A model generated the notes under the pieces. It saw nothing but the letters and a program-made list of their open reading frames with translations, ran no database searches and was not told the origin of the DNA. A stretch of 64,000 nt of DNA from an uncultured bacterium (GTDB lineage Bacteria > Cyanobacteriota > Vampirovibrionia > Gastranaerophilales > Gastranaerophilaceae), in NCBI GenBank assembly GCA_902797965.1, contig CADBUY010000015.1, positions 20,251 through 84,250 of the forward strand. Direction: 5' to 3'. Of this stretch, positions 28,100-35,083 are shown piece after piece. Every line of letters begins with the position of its first letter. Within the stretch, counting starts at the first letter, position 1. A program made the position numbers and the translations under genes.

Positions 28100-28315
28100 A
28101 TGGCAAAAGACGTAATAGAAATTGAAGGAAAGATATTGGAATCCATGCCAAATGCTATGTTCAGAGTTGAACTTGAAAACGGACATGAAATTTTGGCTCA
28201 TATATCCGGTAAAATTCGTAAAAACTTTATAAGAATACTTCCGGGCGACAGAGTAAAGGTAGAAATGACTCCATACGATTTGTCAAAAGGACGTATCACA
28301 TTCAGACTTAAATAA
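28100..28315 (+). CDS. infA: Translation initiation factor IF-1
   Basis: A 71-residue OB-fold protein that binds the ribosomal A site during initiation. The sequence from [19 protein letters not shown] through [20 protein letters not shown] is a textbook IF-1. First gene of the ribosomal operon; no secY, adk or map precedes it here. Confidence 0.98.
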   Translation: MAKDVIEIEGKILESMPNAMFRVELENGHEILAHISGKIRKNFIRILPGDRVKVEMTPYDLSKGRITFRLK

Positions 28316-28359
28316 CGCTAATAATATAAATAGTAGAACACATATAAGGAAACAAAATT

Positions 28360-28473
28360 ATGAAAACAAGAACATCAGTAAAACCTATGTGCGACAAGTG
28401 CAAGGTAATTAAGAGAAAAGGCAGAGTAGCCGTAATTTGCGAAAACCCTAAACATAAACAAAGACAAGGTTAG
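28360..28473 (+). CDS. rpmJ: 50S ribosomal protein L36
   Basis: A 37-residue zinc-ribbon ribosomal protein, [20 protein letters not shown] in its first 20 residues. The zinc ligands C11, C14, C27 and H32 are all present, so this is the zinc-binding form. The ribosome site is AAGGA nine bases before the ATG. Its stop codon lies inside the 5' arm of the first stop-abutting element. Confidence 0.96.
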   Translation: MKTRTSVKPMCDKCKVIKRKGRVAVICENPKHKQRQG

Positions 28474-28596
28474 ATTTGCCGTAGGCTGAAGCAAACGTCA
28501 GTGAGCGGAATGCCGAAGTCCCGCGGAGTTAAGTGAATGACAATTTTGCGGAGCAAAATAAAATGAACGGCAACGGAGCGTGGAGGCATAATCTAA
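28470..28596 (+). repeat. Stop-abutting GTAG element, copy 1 (rpmJ-rpsM spacer)
   Basis: A 127-bp element. The outer stem pairs TTAGATT-TGCC (28470-28480) with GGCA-T-AATCTAA (28585-28596), leaving one bulged T; the rpmJ stop is part of the 5' arm. GTAGGC follows the 5' arm. Inside is the hairpin ATTTTGC-GGA-GCAAAAT (28543-28559). Aligns over its length with the copies after rpsM and rpsK. Confidence 0.8.
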
Positions 28597-28645
28597 TACA
28601 AACTCAGTAAAAAAATATAAGTAGTAAAAATAAAGGAAGAAAAAC

Positions 28646-29011
28646 ATGGCAAGATTAGTAGGGGTAGACTTACCTCGTAACAAAAGATTAGAAATCGCTC
28701 TTACCTATATCTACGGAATAGGACCTGCAAGAGCAAAGAAAATTCTTGAAGTAACAGGAATATCTCCTGACTTGAGAACAGATGACTTAACAGAAAACGA
28801 CATTAAAGAACTAAGAAATGCGCTTTCTGAATACAATATCGAAGGTGACTTGAGACGTGAAGTTACAATGAACATTAAACGTCTTCAAGAAATCAACTCA
28901 TACAGAGGTATGAGACACAAAAGAAGCCTTCCTTGCAGAGGACAAAGAACAAAAACCAATGCAAGAACTCGTCGCGGTAAAAAGACTGCGATAGCAGGTA
29001 AGAAGAAATAA
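28646..29011 (+). CDS. rpsM: 30S ribosomal protein S13
   Basis: A 121-residue S13, which sits at the head of the 30S subunit and contacts P-site tRNA and L5. The N-terminal [20 protein letters not shown] helix-turn and the basic C-terminus with [14 protein letters not shown] are typical. The ribosome site is AAAGGAAG. The stop codon overlaps the next stop-abutting element. Confidence 0.98.
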   Translation: MARLVGVDLPRNKRLEIALTYIYGIGPARAKKILEVTGISPDLRTDDLTENDIKELRNALSEYNIEGDLRREVTMNIKRLQEINSYRGMRHKRSLPCRGQRTKTNARTRRGKKTAIAGKKK

Positions 29012-29136
29012 AATTTTCCGTAGAGTGACGGCGAACGATAGTGAGCCTAACTCGAAGTAGCACGAAGCGAACGAACGGAACTTTTTACGATAGTAAAAAT
29101 GGAGTGAGTGACAGCGAAGTGTGAAGGAATAATTTT
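29010..29136 (+). repeat. Stop-abutting GTAG element, copy 2 (rpsM-rpsK spacer)
   Basis: A 127-bp element. AAAATT-TTCC (29010-29019) pairs with GGAA-T-AATTTT (29126-29136), again with one bulged T, and GTAGAG follows. The internal hairpin is TTTTTAC-GATA-GTAAAAA (29082-29099): different bases from copy 1 but the same structure. Confidence 0.8.
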
Positions 29137-29196
29137 AGGTTTAATAAAAAAACATCACTAGAAAATAAATAGTAAAAAACATAAAGGAACAAAAAA

Positions 29197-29583
29197 ATGG
29201 CAAGACCAAAAACTACAAAGAAAAAAGAAAAGAAGAACGTATTACAAGGTGTTGTACACATTCAGTCAACATTTAATAATACAATCGTAACTTCTACTGA
29301 TATGCAGGGTAATGCTATTGCTTGGGCAACAGCCGGTGCATCTGGATTCAAGGGAGCAAGAAAAGGTACTCCGTTTGCAGCTCAATCAGCAGCAGAATCA
29401 GTTGCTAAAAAGTCAATAGACCAAGGCATGAAGAAAGTTGAAGTTCACATCAAAGGACCTGGTTCAGGTCGTGAAACAGCAATCAGAGCAATTCAACAAG
29501 CAGGATTGGAAATTACATTAATCAAGGATGTAACACCAATTCCTCACAACGGTTGCAGACCACCAAAGAAAAGACGTGTTTAA
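29197..29583 (+). CDS. rpsK: 30S ribosomal protein S11
   Basis: A 128-residue S11, located on the platform of the 30S subunit. The segments [37 protein letters not shown] and the C-terminal [18 protein letters not shown] are diagnostic. The ribosome site is AAGGAAC. The stop is directly followed by stop-abutting element copy 3. Confidence 0.98.
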   Translation: MARPKTTKKKEKKNVLQGVVHIQSTFNNTIVTSTDMQGNAIAWATAGASGFKGARKGTPFAAQSAAESVAKKSIDQGMKKVEVHIKGPGSGRETAIRAIQQAGLEITLIKDVTPIPHNGCRPPKKRRV

Positions 29584-29711
29584 TTAAACTTTGCGTAGGC
29601 TGAAGTGAGCGTGAGCGAACAGAACGCCGAAGTATCGCGGAACTGAACGAATGACAGTTTTGCATCAGCAAAACAAAATGAGTGATAGTGGAGCGTGAAG
29701 CAATAGTTTAA
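29584..29711 (+). repeat. Stop-abutting GTAG element, copy 3 (rpsK-rpsD spacer)
   Basis: A 128-bp element starting at the base after the rpsK stop. TTAAACT-TTGC (29584-29594) pairs with GCAA-T-AGTTTAA (29700-29711), with one bulged T, and GTAGGC follows. The internal hairpin is GTTTTGC-ATCA-GCAAAAC (29657-29674). Confidence 0.8.
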
Positions 29712-29732
29712 GAATTGACATTAATATTAACC

Positions 29733-29779
29733 GTCGGGGCTTGAGTTCTCGCCAAGAACACAAACCATAGATGCCCGAC
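29733..29779 (+). promoter_or_regulatory. Structured rpsD leader, candidate S4 autoregulatory site
   Basis: GTCGGG (29733-29738) pairs with CCCGAC (29774-29779), enclosing the hairpin GTTCT-CGCCA-AGAAC (29745-29759). It ends 11 bases before the AAAAGGAG ribosome site of rpsD. S4 represses its own operon in E. coli and B. subtilis through mRNA structure, so this is a reasonable candidate, but no match to a known S4 site is claimed. Confidence 0.45.
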
Positions 29780-29801
29780 AAAGAAAAAAGGAGAAAATAA
29801 A

Positions 29802-30404
29802 ATGGCAAGATACACAGGACCAAGTAATAAACTTTTCAGAAATAAAGGTGTTAAAGATTTATCTAACAGAAAATTAACATCATCAATGAGACAGACTGCA
29901 TCAGGACAACATGGTGCTGACAGAAAAAAACCTTCTGAATACGCTATTCACTTAAGTGAAAAACAAAAAATCAGATTTACTTACTTAGTAAGTGAAAAAC
30001 AATTCGCAAAATATTATCACGAAGCAGCAAGAAAGAAAGGCGTTACCGGTACAATTTTACTTCAAATTCTTGAATCAAGATTAGATAACGTTTTGTTCAG
30101 AGCTGGCTTAGGTGTTACAAGAAAACAAACAAGACAAATTGTTAACCACGGACACGCTTTAGTTAACGGTAAAAAGGTTGATATTCCTTCATACTTGGTT
30201 AAAGCAGGCGATGTAATCACTATCAAGTCAAGAAGCAACGACTTCATCAAGACTGTAATGAGTGCTATAGACCTTTCAGGCGTTCCTGCTTGGATAACAT
30301 TAGACAAAGATGCTTTGAAGATTACATTCGAAAGAATACCTCAAAGAGAAGAATTAGACCCTGATTTCAAAGAACAACTTGTTATAGAATACTATTCAAA
30401 ATAA
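29802..30404 (+). CDS. rpsD: 30S ribosomal protein S4
   Basis: A 200-residue primary 16S rRNA-binding protein that nucleates 30S assembly. The N-terminal MARYTGPSNKLFRNKGVKD, the S4 RNA-binding domain (RLDNVLFRAGLGVTRKQTRQIVNHGHALVNGKKVDIPSY, near 88-126) and the C-terminal QLVIEYYSK are typical. The N-terminal zinc Cys cluster of some S4 forms is absent. The ribosome site is strong (AAAAGGAG). Confidence 0.98.
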   Translation: MARYTGPSNKLFRNKGVKDLSNRKLTSSMRQTASGQHGADRKKPSEYAIHLSEKQKIRFTYLVSEKQFAKYYHEAARKKGVTGTILLQILESRLDNVLFRAGLGVTRKQTRQIVNHGHALVNGKKVDIPSYLVKAGDVITIKSRSNDFIKTVMSAIDLSGVPAWITLDKDALKITFERIPQREELDPDFKEQLVIEYYSK

Positions 30405-30423
30405 GCTGATAGGAGAGAATAAT

Positions 30424-31446
30424 ATGGAATTAAAAATTAAAACCGTTAGTACAATGACAGGATCAGATGGTTCTCAATATGGTAAATTCACCATTGAGCC
30501 ATTGGAAAGAGGATTTGGAACAACTATCGGTAACGCATTAAGAAGAGTTTTACTTTCCAGCCTTGAAGGAACTGCAGTTACTTCTTGCAGAATTGAAGGT
30601 ATCACTCACGAATATACTGCAATTCCTGGTGTTTTAGAAGACGTAATTGACGTTATGTTAAACCTCAAAGGTTTAGCAATCAAGACAGATTCTAAAGAAC
30701 CTCAAACATTAAGAATTGATGTTGACAAACCGGGCGCTGTTTTAGCAAGCGACATTCAGCTTCCTGCAGGTGTTAAAGTTGTTAACCCTGACTGGTTAAT
30801 TTGTACAATTGCAGACGGCGGTTCTTTCCACGCAGATATCGTTGTTGAAACAGGCAAAGGCTATCAAGCAAACGATATCCCAAGAAATGCTAAAGCAGGC
30901 ACTCCTATCGATATGTTGCCGATTGATGCAACATTTATGCCTGTTAAGAGAGTAAGATATGACGTTGAAAGTGCTCGTGTAGGCGACAACATTGACTTCG
31001 ATAAATTAACTCTTGAAATCTGGTCAAACGGTACCATTGATGTTACAACAGCTTTAACTCAAGCAGCTGATTTGCTTATTGAACATTTTGTTCAAATCTC
31101 ATCAATTGCAGGAACTTCTTCTCACAAAGAACTTGAAGAAAAAGCTTCATCATCTTCAGCTATTATCGCTGACGATACAGAAGTTGAAGTGGCTTCTGCA
31201 GAAGAACCTTCAATCACTATTGATGAATTGGAACTTTCAGTTAGAGCTTACAATTGCTTAAAAAGAGCAAGCATTAACTCAATGGCTGAATTATTGAAAA
31301 AATCAGAACATGATTTATTAAATATTAAAAACTTTGGTAAAAAATCATCTGATGAAGTAATCGAAAGACTTCACCACTTTGGTTTGGACTTAGCTCCAAA
31401 TCCGGAATTGGATGAAGACGGTATGGTTATTGAATCAGCTGAATAA
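30424..31446 (+). CDS. rpoA: RNA polymerase subunit alpha
   Basis: A 340-residue alpha subunit. The N-terminal dimerisation domain (about 1-230) contains ERGFGTTIGNALRRVLLSSL; an acidic Ser/Ala/Glu linker follows (about 238-260), then the C-terminal domain (about 262-330) with the helix-hairpin-helix LLKKSEHDLLNIKNFGKKSSDEV that contacts UP elements and activators. It lies 19 bp after rpsD; no stop-abutting element is present in that short gap. Confidence 0.98.
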   Translation: MELKIKTVSTMTGSDGSQYGKFTIEPLERGFGTTIGNALRRVLLSSLEGTAVTSCRIEGITHEYTAIPGVLEDVIDVMLNLKGLAIKTDSKEPQTLRIDVDKPGAVLASDIQLPAGVKVVNPDWLICTIADGGSFHADIVVETGKGYQANDIPRNAKAGTPIDMLPIDATFMPVKRVRYDVESARVGDNIDFDKLTLEIWSNGTIDVTTALTQAADLLIEHFVQISSIAGTSSHKELEEKASSSSAIIADDTEVEVASAEEPSITIDELELSVRAYNCLKRASINSMAELLKKSEHDLLNIKNFGKKSSDEVIERLHHFGLDLAPNPELDEDGMVIESAE

Positions 31447-31450
31447 TTGC

Positions 31451-31492
31451 ATTTTGCGTAGAAGAGGTGTTTATTCACCTCTTCTGCAAAAT
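31451..31492 (+). repeat. Long hairpin in the rpoA-rplQ spacer, possible reduced GTAG element
   Basis: ATTTTGC-GT-AGAAGAGGTG pairs with CACCTCTTCT-GCAAAAT around a six-base loop, giving 17 paired bases with a two-base bulge. Like the other elements it starts four bases after a stop and has GTAG after a TTTTGC arm, but it lacks the bulged T and the interior. There is no T run, so it is not a standard terminator. Confidence 0.65.
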
Positions 31493-31538
31493 ATAAAAAC
31501 GAAACATAAATAGTAAAAGACAATAAAGGAACAAAAAA

Positions 31539-31967
31539 ATGAGACACCAAACAAAAAAACATACGCTTGGTAAAGCACAAGACCAAAGAAAGGCTTTGTT
31601 GCGTTCTCTTTGCACCGAACTTATTACTTATGGAGAAATAAAAACAACTATGGCTAGAGCAAAAGCTCTTCAACCATACGCTGAAAATGTTATCTCTATG
31701 GCTAAGAAAGGTGATTTGAACTCAAGAAGACTTGCAGGTCGTTACATTTTCGATAAAGAAATCGGACAATTTATTGATACTGCAACAGGTGAAGTGTTTG
31801 AAACTAAGCAAGACGGTAAAAAACTTGCACCACAAACAGTTTTAAGAAAATTATTTAGCGTAATCGGCGTTAAATATTCTTCAAGACAAGGTGGTTATAC
31901 AAGAATCTTCAGACTTCCGCCTCGCAGAGGTGATGCTTCTGAGATGGCATTAATTCAATTGGTATAG
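31539..31967 (+). CDS. rplQ: 50S ribosomal protein L17
   Basis: A 142-residue L17 with the typical start MRHQTKKHTLGKAQDQRKAL and the SRQGGYTRIFRLPPRRGDASEMALIQLV end. It has an internal extension near residues 75-100 (EIGQFIDTATGEVFETKQDGKK) compared with the shortest bacterial L17. It is followed by truA after 3 bp. Confidence 0.97.
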   Translation: MRHQTKKHTLGKAQDQRKALLRSLCTELITYGEIKTTMARAKALQPYAENVISMAKKGDLNSRRLAGRYIFDKEIGQFIDTATGEVFETKQDGKKLAPQTVLRKLFSVIGVKYSSRQGGYTRIFRLPPRRGDASEMALIQLV

Positions 31968-31970
31968 TTA

Positions 31971-32801
31971 ATGCGATACGCTCTGGATGTTCAGTATAGG
32001 GGCAAAAATTATGCAGGAAGCCAAATTCAGTTTGTAAATGGCAAGCAAATTGAAGAACCTACAATACAAGGTGAACTTGAAAGAGCATTAAGCACATTGA
32101 TACGCGATAGCCGGTGTAAGCCGGAGTCGGGACACGAGAGTGTTCCGAGCATGGCGAACACTACGGCAAAGCGAATAAATAAACAAGACCGACAGGTTAA
32201 AACAATCTTCTCCGGAAGAACCGATAAAGGTGTTAACGCAATTGGGCAGGTTATTCATTTTGACACAGATAAAGAAATTGTTGCTTCAAGTTTTATCTAT
32301 CATATAAATGAAATACTTCCTGCTGACATCTCGGTTGACAATTTGAGAATTGTTCCCTCTTCGTTTCATGCTCAAAAGTCTGCGAAGGCGAGATATTACA
32401 AATATGAACTTATTAACAGACGTTATAAACAAGCGTTTGACGGTGATATCTTAAGAGTAAAGTACGAATTGGATGTAGAGCGGATGCAAACCGCTTTGAA
32501 CTTCTTATTGGGAGAACACGATTTTTCAAGTTTCAAAAGTTCCGGAACGCTAAACCCGAGCAAAGTTTGTACATTAACCAAAGCTGAAGTTGAAAAACAA
32601 GGCGACAGAGTTTATATCCATCTTGTAGGAAATCGTTTTCTTTATAATATGGTAAGAACTATAGTCGGTACGCTTCTTGAGATAGAAGGTCACAAACTCC
32701 CTGTGGAGTATATGAAAGAAGTCCTTGAAGCACATGACCGCCGCAAGGCTGGGCAAACAGTAAGTCCCTTTGGACTTACATTAATTAAAGTGGAATACTG
32801 A
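31971..32801 (+). CDS. truA: tRNA pseudouridine(38-40) synthase TruA, with an in-frame insertion
   Basis: A 276-residue enzyme that isomerises uridines 38-40 in the tRNA anticodon arm. The catalytic Asp is in FSGRTDKGVNAIGQV; YKYELIN and FLYNMVRTIVGTLLEI are also typical. Between LSTLI (near 43) and VKTIFSGRTD (near 76) it has about 27 residues more than the usual family, RDSRCKPESGHESVPSMANT and a basic tail. The DNA of this insert (32100-32180) is clearly GC richer than its surroundings and can fold into hairpins. The frame remains open, so the gene looks functional. Confidence 0.93.
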   Translation: MRYALDVQYRGKNYAGSQIQFVNGKQIEEPTIQGELERALSTLIRDSRCKPESGHESVPSMANTTAKRINKQDRQVKTIFSGRTDKGVNAIGQVIHFDTDKEIVASSFIYHINEILPADISVDNLRIVPSSFHAQKSAKARYYKYELINRRYKQAFDGDILRVKYELDVERMQTALNFLLGEHDFSSFKSSGTLNPSKVCTLTKAEVEKQGDRVYIHLVGNRFLYNMVRTIVGTLLEIEGHKLPVEYMKEVLEAHDRRKAGQTVSPFGLTLIKVEY

Positions 32802-32892
32802 TTGTGAAAATATTGTGAATCGGTTTTATAACCTCGAATAACGGCTCACTAATCGCTATTCCCGAAGTACAGAAACAAGAAGGAAAAAGAAA

Positions 32893-33336
32893 ATGTCAAA
32901 TAAAACATATTCAGCAAAGCCTCTTGAAGTAGAAAGAAAATGGTATTTAATCGACGCTGAAGGAGAAATCCTTGGTCGCTTAGCTACTCGTGTTGCAAAC
33001 ATTTTAAGAGGTAAAAATAAACCTGAATACACTCCAAATGTTGATACAGGCGATTTCGTTATTGTTATCAACGCTGAAAAAGTGTTAGTTTCAGGTAATA
33101 AAGAAACAGATAAAATCTATTATCATCACACAGGTTATCCGGGTGGATTAAAAGCAGCTTCTGTAAAAGAAGTTCGTGAAAAAGATGCAACTAAGTTAAT
33201 TGAAAAAGCTGTTAAAGGTATGTTACAACACAATACTTTAGGCGATACTCAATTCACTAAGTTAAAAGTTTACACTGGTTCTGAGCATCCTCATGCTGCT
33301 CAAAAGCCAATTTTGTTAGAAAAGGAGGCTAAGTAA
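32893..33336 (+). CDS. rplM: 50S ribosomal protein L13
   Basis: A 147-residue L13, an early-assembling large-subunit protein. [38 protein letters not shown] and the [12 protein letters not shown] segment are diagnostic. The ribosome site is AAGGAAA. The 91-bp spacer before it is GC richer than average, with an imperfect inverted repeat (GAATA..CG / CG..TATTC at about 32838-32863), which may be a leader structure. Confidence 0.98.
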   Translation: MSNKTYSAKPLEVERKWYLIDAEGEILGRLATRVANILRGKNKPEYTPNVDTGDFVIVINAEKVLVSGNKETDKIYYHHTGYPGGLKAASVKEVREKDATKLIEKAVKGMLQHNTLGDTQFTKLKVYTGSEHPHAAQKPILLEKEAK

Positions 33337-33338
33337 TT

Positions 33339-33737
33339 ATGGCAGATTCTAAAGAAATTATGGCAACAGGCAGAAGAAAATGCGCTATCGCAGTTGTTAA
33401 ACTTGTAAAAGGTAAAGGCAGAATTTTCGTTAACGGAAAGAAATTGGCTGATTATATCGGCAACATGCCATCAGTAGAAATGATGATGTACAGACCTTTA
33501 GTTCTTACTGAAAACCAAGAAAAATATGATGTTAGAGCAAAAGTTGTAGGCGGCGGTATCGTTGCTCAGGCAGCTGCTATCAGACATGGTATTTCAAGAG
33601 CATTACTTAAATCTAACGAAGAATACAAAAATGTTCTTAAAGCAGAAGGTTTGTTAACTCGTGATGCACGTGTTAAAGAACGTAAGAAATACGGTAGAAA
33701 AAGAGCTCGTAAGAGATTCCAATTCTCAAAGAGATAG
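33339..33737 (+). CDS. rpsI: 30S ribosomal protein S9
   Basis: A 132-residue S9 whose basic C-terminal tail (KKYGRKRARKRFQFSKR) reaches the P site. ATGRRKCAIAVVKL and GGGIVAQAAAIRHGISRALL are typical. It lies 2 bp after rplM with its AAGGAGG inside that gene, the conserved rplM-rpsI pair. Confidence 0.98.
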   Translation: MADSKEIMATGRRKCAIAVVKLVKGKGRIFVNGKKLADYIGNMPSVEMMMYRPLVLTENQEKYDVRAKVVGGGIVAQAAAIRHGISRALLKSNEEYKNVLKAEGLLTRDARVKERKKYGRKRARKRFQFSKR

Positions 33738-33780
33738 GGGTAAATGTAAGGGATTTATTGCAAATACCCTCAATATATAC

Positions 33781-33811
33781 AAAAAAGAACTCCAAAAGGG
33801 GTTCTTTTTTT
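33781..33811 (+). terminator. Intrinsic terminator of the ribosomal operon
   Basis: AAAAAAGAACTCC pairs with GGGGTTCTTTTTTT around AAAA. It lies 44 bp after rpsI and ends the infA-rpsI unit. Confidence 0.9.
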
Positions 33812-33822
33812 GTTGAGATATT

Positions 33823-34044
33823 TTAAATTCCGAAGCATAAAATATGTGGTTTTGTTTTTAACCCTTCTGATAATATAAAAACATAAGATAACGGCAAGTT
33901 GACTGCACTGCCATTTTCAATTTTTATTAAATATTGTTCTCTGATTTTAGTTTTTTGTGATAATTCTTTAATTGTAATATTCATTTTTTCCCTTTGTTTT
34001 CTAACATTTTCACCAAATATTTTTAAAACTTCATCTTCAGTCAT
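33823..34044 (-). CDS. Small XRE-type helix-turn-helix protein
   Basis: A 73-residue protein with a Cro/CI-type HTH over residues about 10-60: FGENVRKQREKMNITIKELSQKTKIREQYLIKIENG. The Ser/Thr-poor C-terminal end (KTKPHILCFGI) is short, with no effector domain. It is divergent from a second XRE gene, a common regulator-pair layout. Targets are unknown. Confidence 0.75.
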   Translation of the reverse strand: MTEDEVLKIFGENVRKQREKMNITIKELSQKTKIREQYLIKIENGSAVNLPLSYVFILSEGLKTKPHILCFGI

Positions 34045-34061
34045 GTTATTCCTTTCTTAAT

Positions 34062-34111
34062 ATGGACTTATAGGTCGAATTGTTATTAATATAATATGGA
34101 ATAATAGACCA
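34062..34111. promoter_or_regulatory. Divergent operator region between two XRE genes
   Basis: TATGGACTTATAGGTC and TATGGAATAATAGACCATA (the second an inverted repeat TATGG-N9-CCATA) lie in the 68-bp gap. TATAAT at 34090-34095 would start transcription about 11 bases before the ATG at 34113, with no ribosome binding site. TAGACCATATG here matches the core of the palindrome at 11533. Confidence 0.5.
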
Positions 34112-34112
34112 T

Positions 34113-34322
34113 ATGTCAAGATTAAAATTATTAGGAAACAATATCAAAAAATTCAGGAAAGCAAAAGGGTACAGGCAGATTGATATAGCAACTGCTATGG
34201 ATTTATCAGAAGATTATATTTGTCGAGTAGAAAATGGTTTAAAGTTTTTAAGCCTTAGAAAATTATTTCAACTTGCTGACATTTTAGAAGTTAAAATGAC
34301 TGACTTGATTGATTTTGATTAG
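34113..34322 (+). CDS. Small XRE-type helix-turn-helix protein
   Basis: A 69-residue protein that is almost entirely one Cro/CI HTH domain: LGNNIKKFRKAKGYRQIDIATAMDLSEDYICRVENG, then LSLRKLFQLADILEVKMTDLI. Residue-level similarity to the divergent neighbour is limited, so these are two different regulators. No Shine-Dalgarno site precedes the ATG; the promoter layout suggests a very short leader. It is followed by a repeat-rich gap. Confidence 0.75.
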   Translation: MSRLKLLGNNIKKFRKAKGYRQIDIATAMDLSEDYICRVENGLKFLSLRKLFQLADILEVKMTDLIDFD

Positions 34323-34442
34323 GGGTAAATTCAAAGTAGTAGGGTAGACTTTAGTCTACCTATAAAAACTCTCTTCCTTAACCTACCTCTCAAGAAACGT
34401 GACATTTGTCTTGACCTGTTCGCATTAAACGTGTCTATGCAA

Positions 34443-34480
34443 AAAGACTTGAATAAAATTATTGTTTTCAAGTCTTTTAG
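34443..34480 (+). terminator. Hairpin with T-rich end, possible terminator
   Basis: AAAGACTTGAA pairs with TTCAAGTCTTT over 11 bp with a 13-base loop and is followed by T residues. It lies about 120 bp after the XRE gene and may end its transcript. Confidence 0.5.
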
Positions 34481-34499
34481 GCTTCGCACTCTGCTCACA

Positions 34500-34915
34500 G
34501 GTCGCTAGTTACCTTTCTTTCGGCAGAGTCCCAAGGGAGGGGGTGTTAATTATGATTGAATAAGTTTCAATATACACCCCACCTAACCTCCCCTATTGAG
34601 GGGAGGTACAAAACTACTACTAACGAGCCTCATAATGACAACATTTGCACCCTCTCCTTTTGAGGAGAGGGTTGGGGTGAGGTTTATTCTTTCCCTCCCT
34701 AGTTAGGGAGGGTTGGGGAGGGTGTTAATGAGTTTTGATTGTATTAGTTTTAACAAACACCCCACCTAACCTCCCCTACTGAGGGGAGGTACAAAACTAC
34801 TACTAACGAGCCTCACAATGACAACTAACCTCCCCTACTGAGGGGAGGTACAAAACTACTACTAACGAGCCTCACAATGACAACATTTGCACCCTCTCCT
34901 TTTGAGGAGAGGGAG
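34500..34915. repeat. CCTCCC repeat cluster with 59-bp units
   Basis: Three copies of a 59-60 bp unit starting CTAACCTCCCCTA occur at 34583, 34766 and 34825; the last two are directly in tandem. Each contains the inverted pair CCTCCCC/GGGGAGG and ends in ACGAGCCTCANAATGACAAC. A second unit, ATTTGCACCCTCTCC-TTTTGAGGAGAGGG, occurs at 34643-34671 and 34885-34913. Between them lies another CCCTCCC/GGGAGGG palindrome. No gene is present in the whole 760-bp gap (34323-35083). Confidence 0.85.
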
Positions 34916-34993
34916 CAAATACTTTATGACAAACCAAAATATACTTACCCCTCCCCACCATATAAAAATTTTATAAAGTTTTTGTAATTTCTA

Positions 34994-35022
34994 TTGCAAT
35001 TAAAAAAAAAATATTGTATAAA
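34994..35022 (+). promoter_or_regulatory. Candidate sigma-70 promoter of gdhA
   Basis: TTGCAA (34994-34999) and TATAAA (35017-35022) are 17 bp apart, the spacer containing an A tract. They lie 62 bp before the gdhA start. Confidence 0.6.
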
Positions 35023-35083
35023 GGGGTAAATAAGGGATTAAAAATCTCCTTTGTAAGACAATAGATAAGAGGATTAGAGAAGT

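Noticed and set aside
34583..34884. CRISPR array
   Set aside because: The repeats are 59-60 bp, themselves palindromic, with no unique spacers between the tandem copies, and no cas genes are present.
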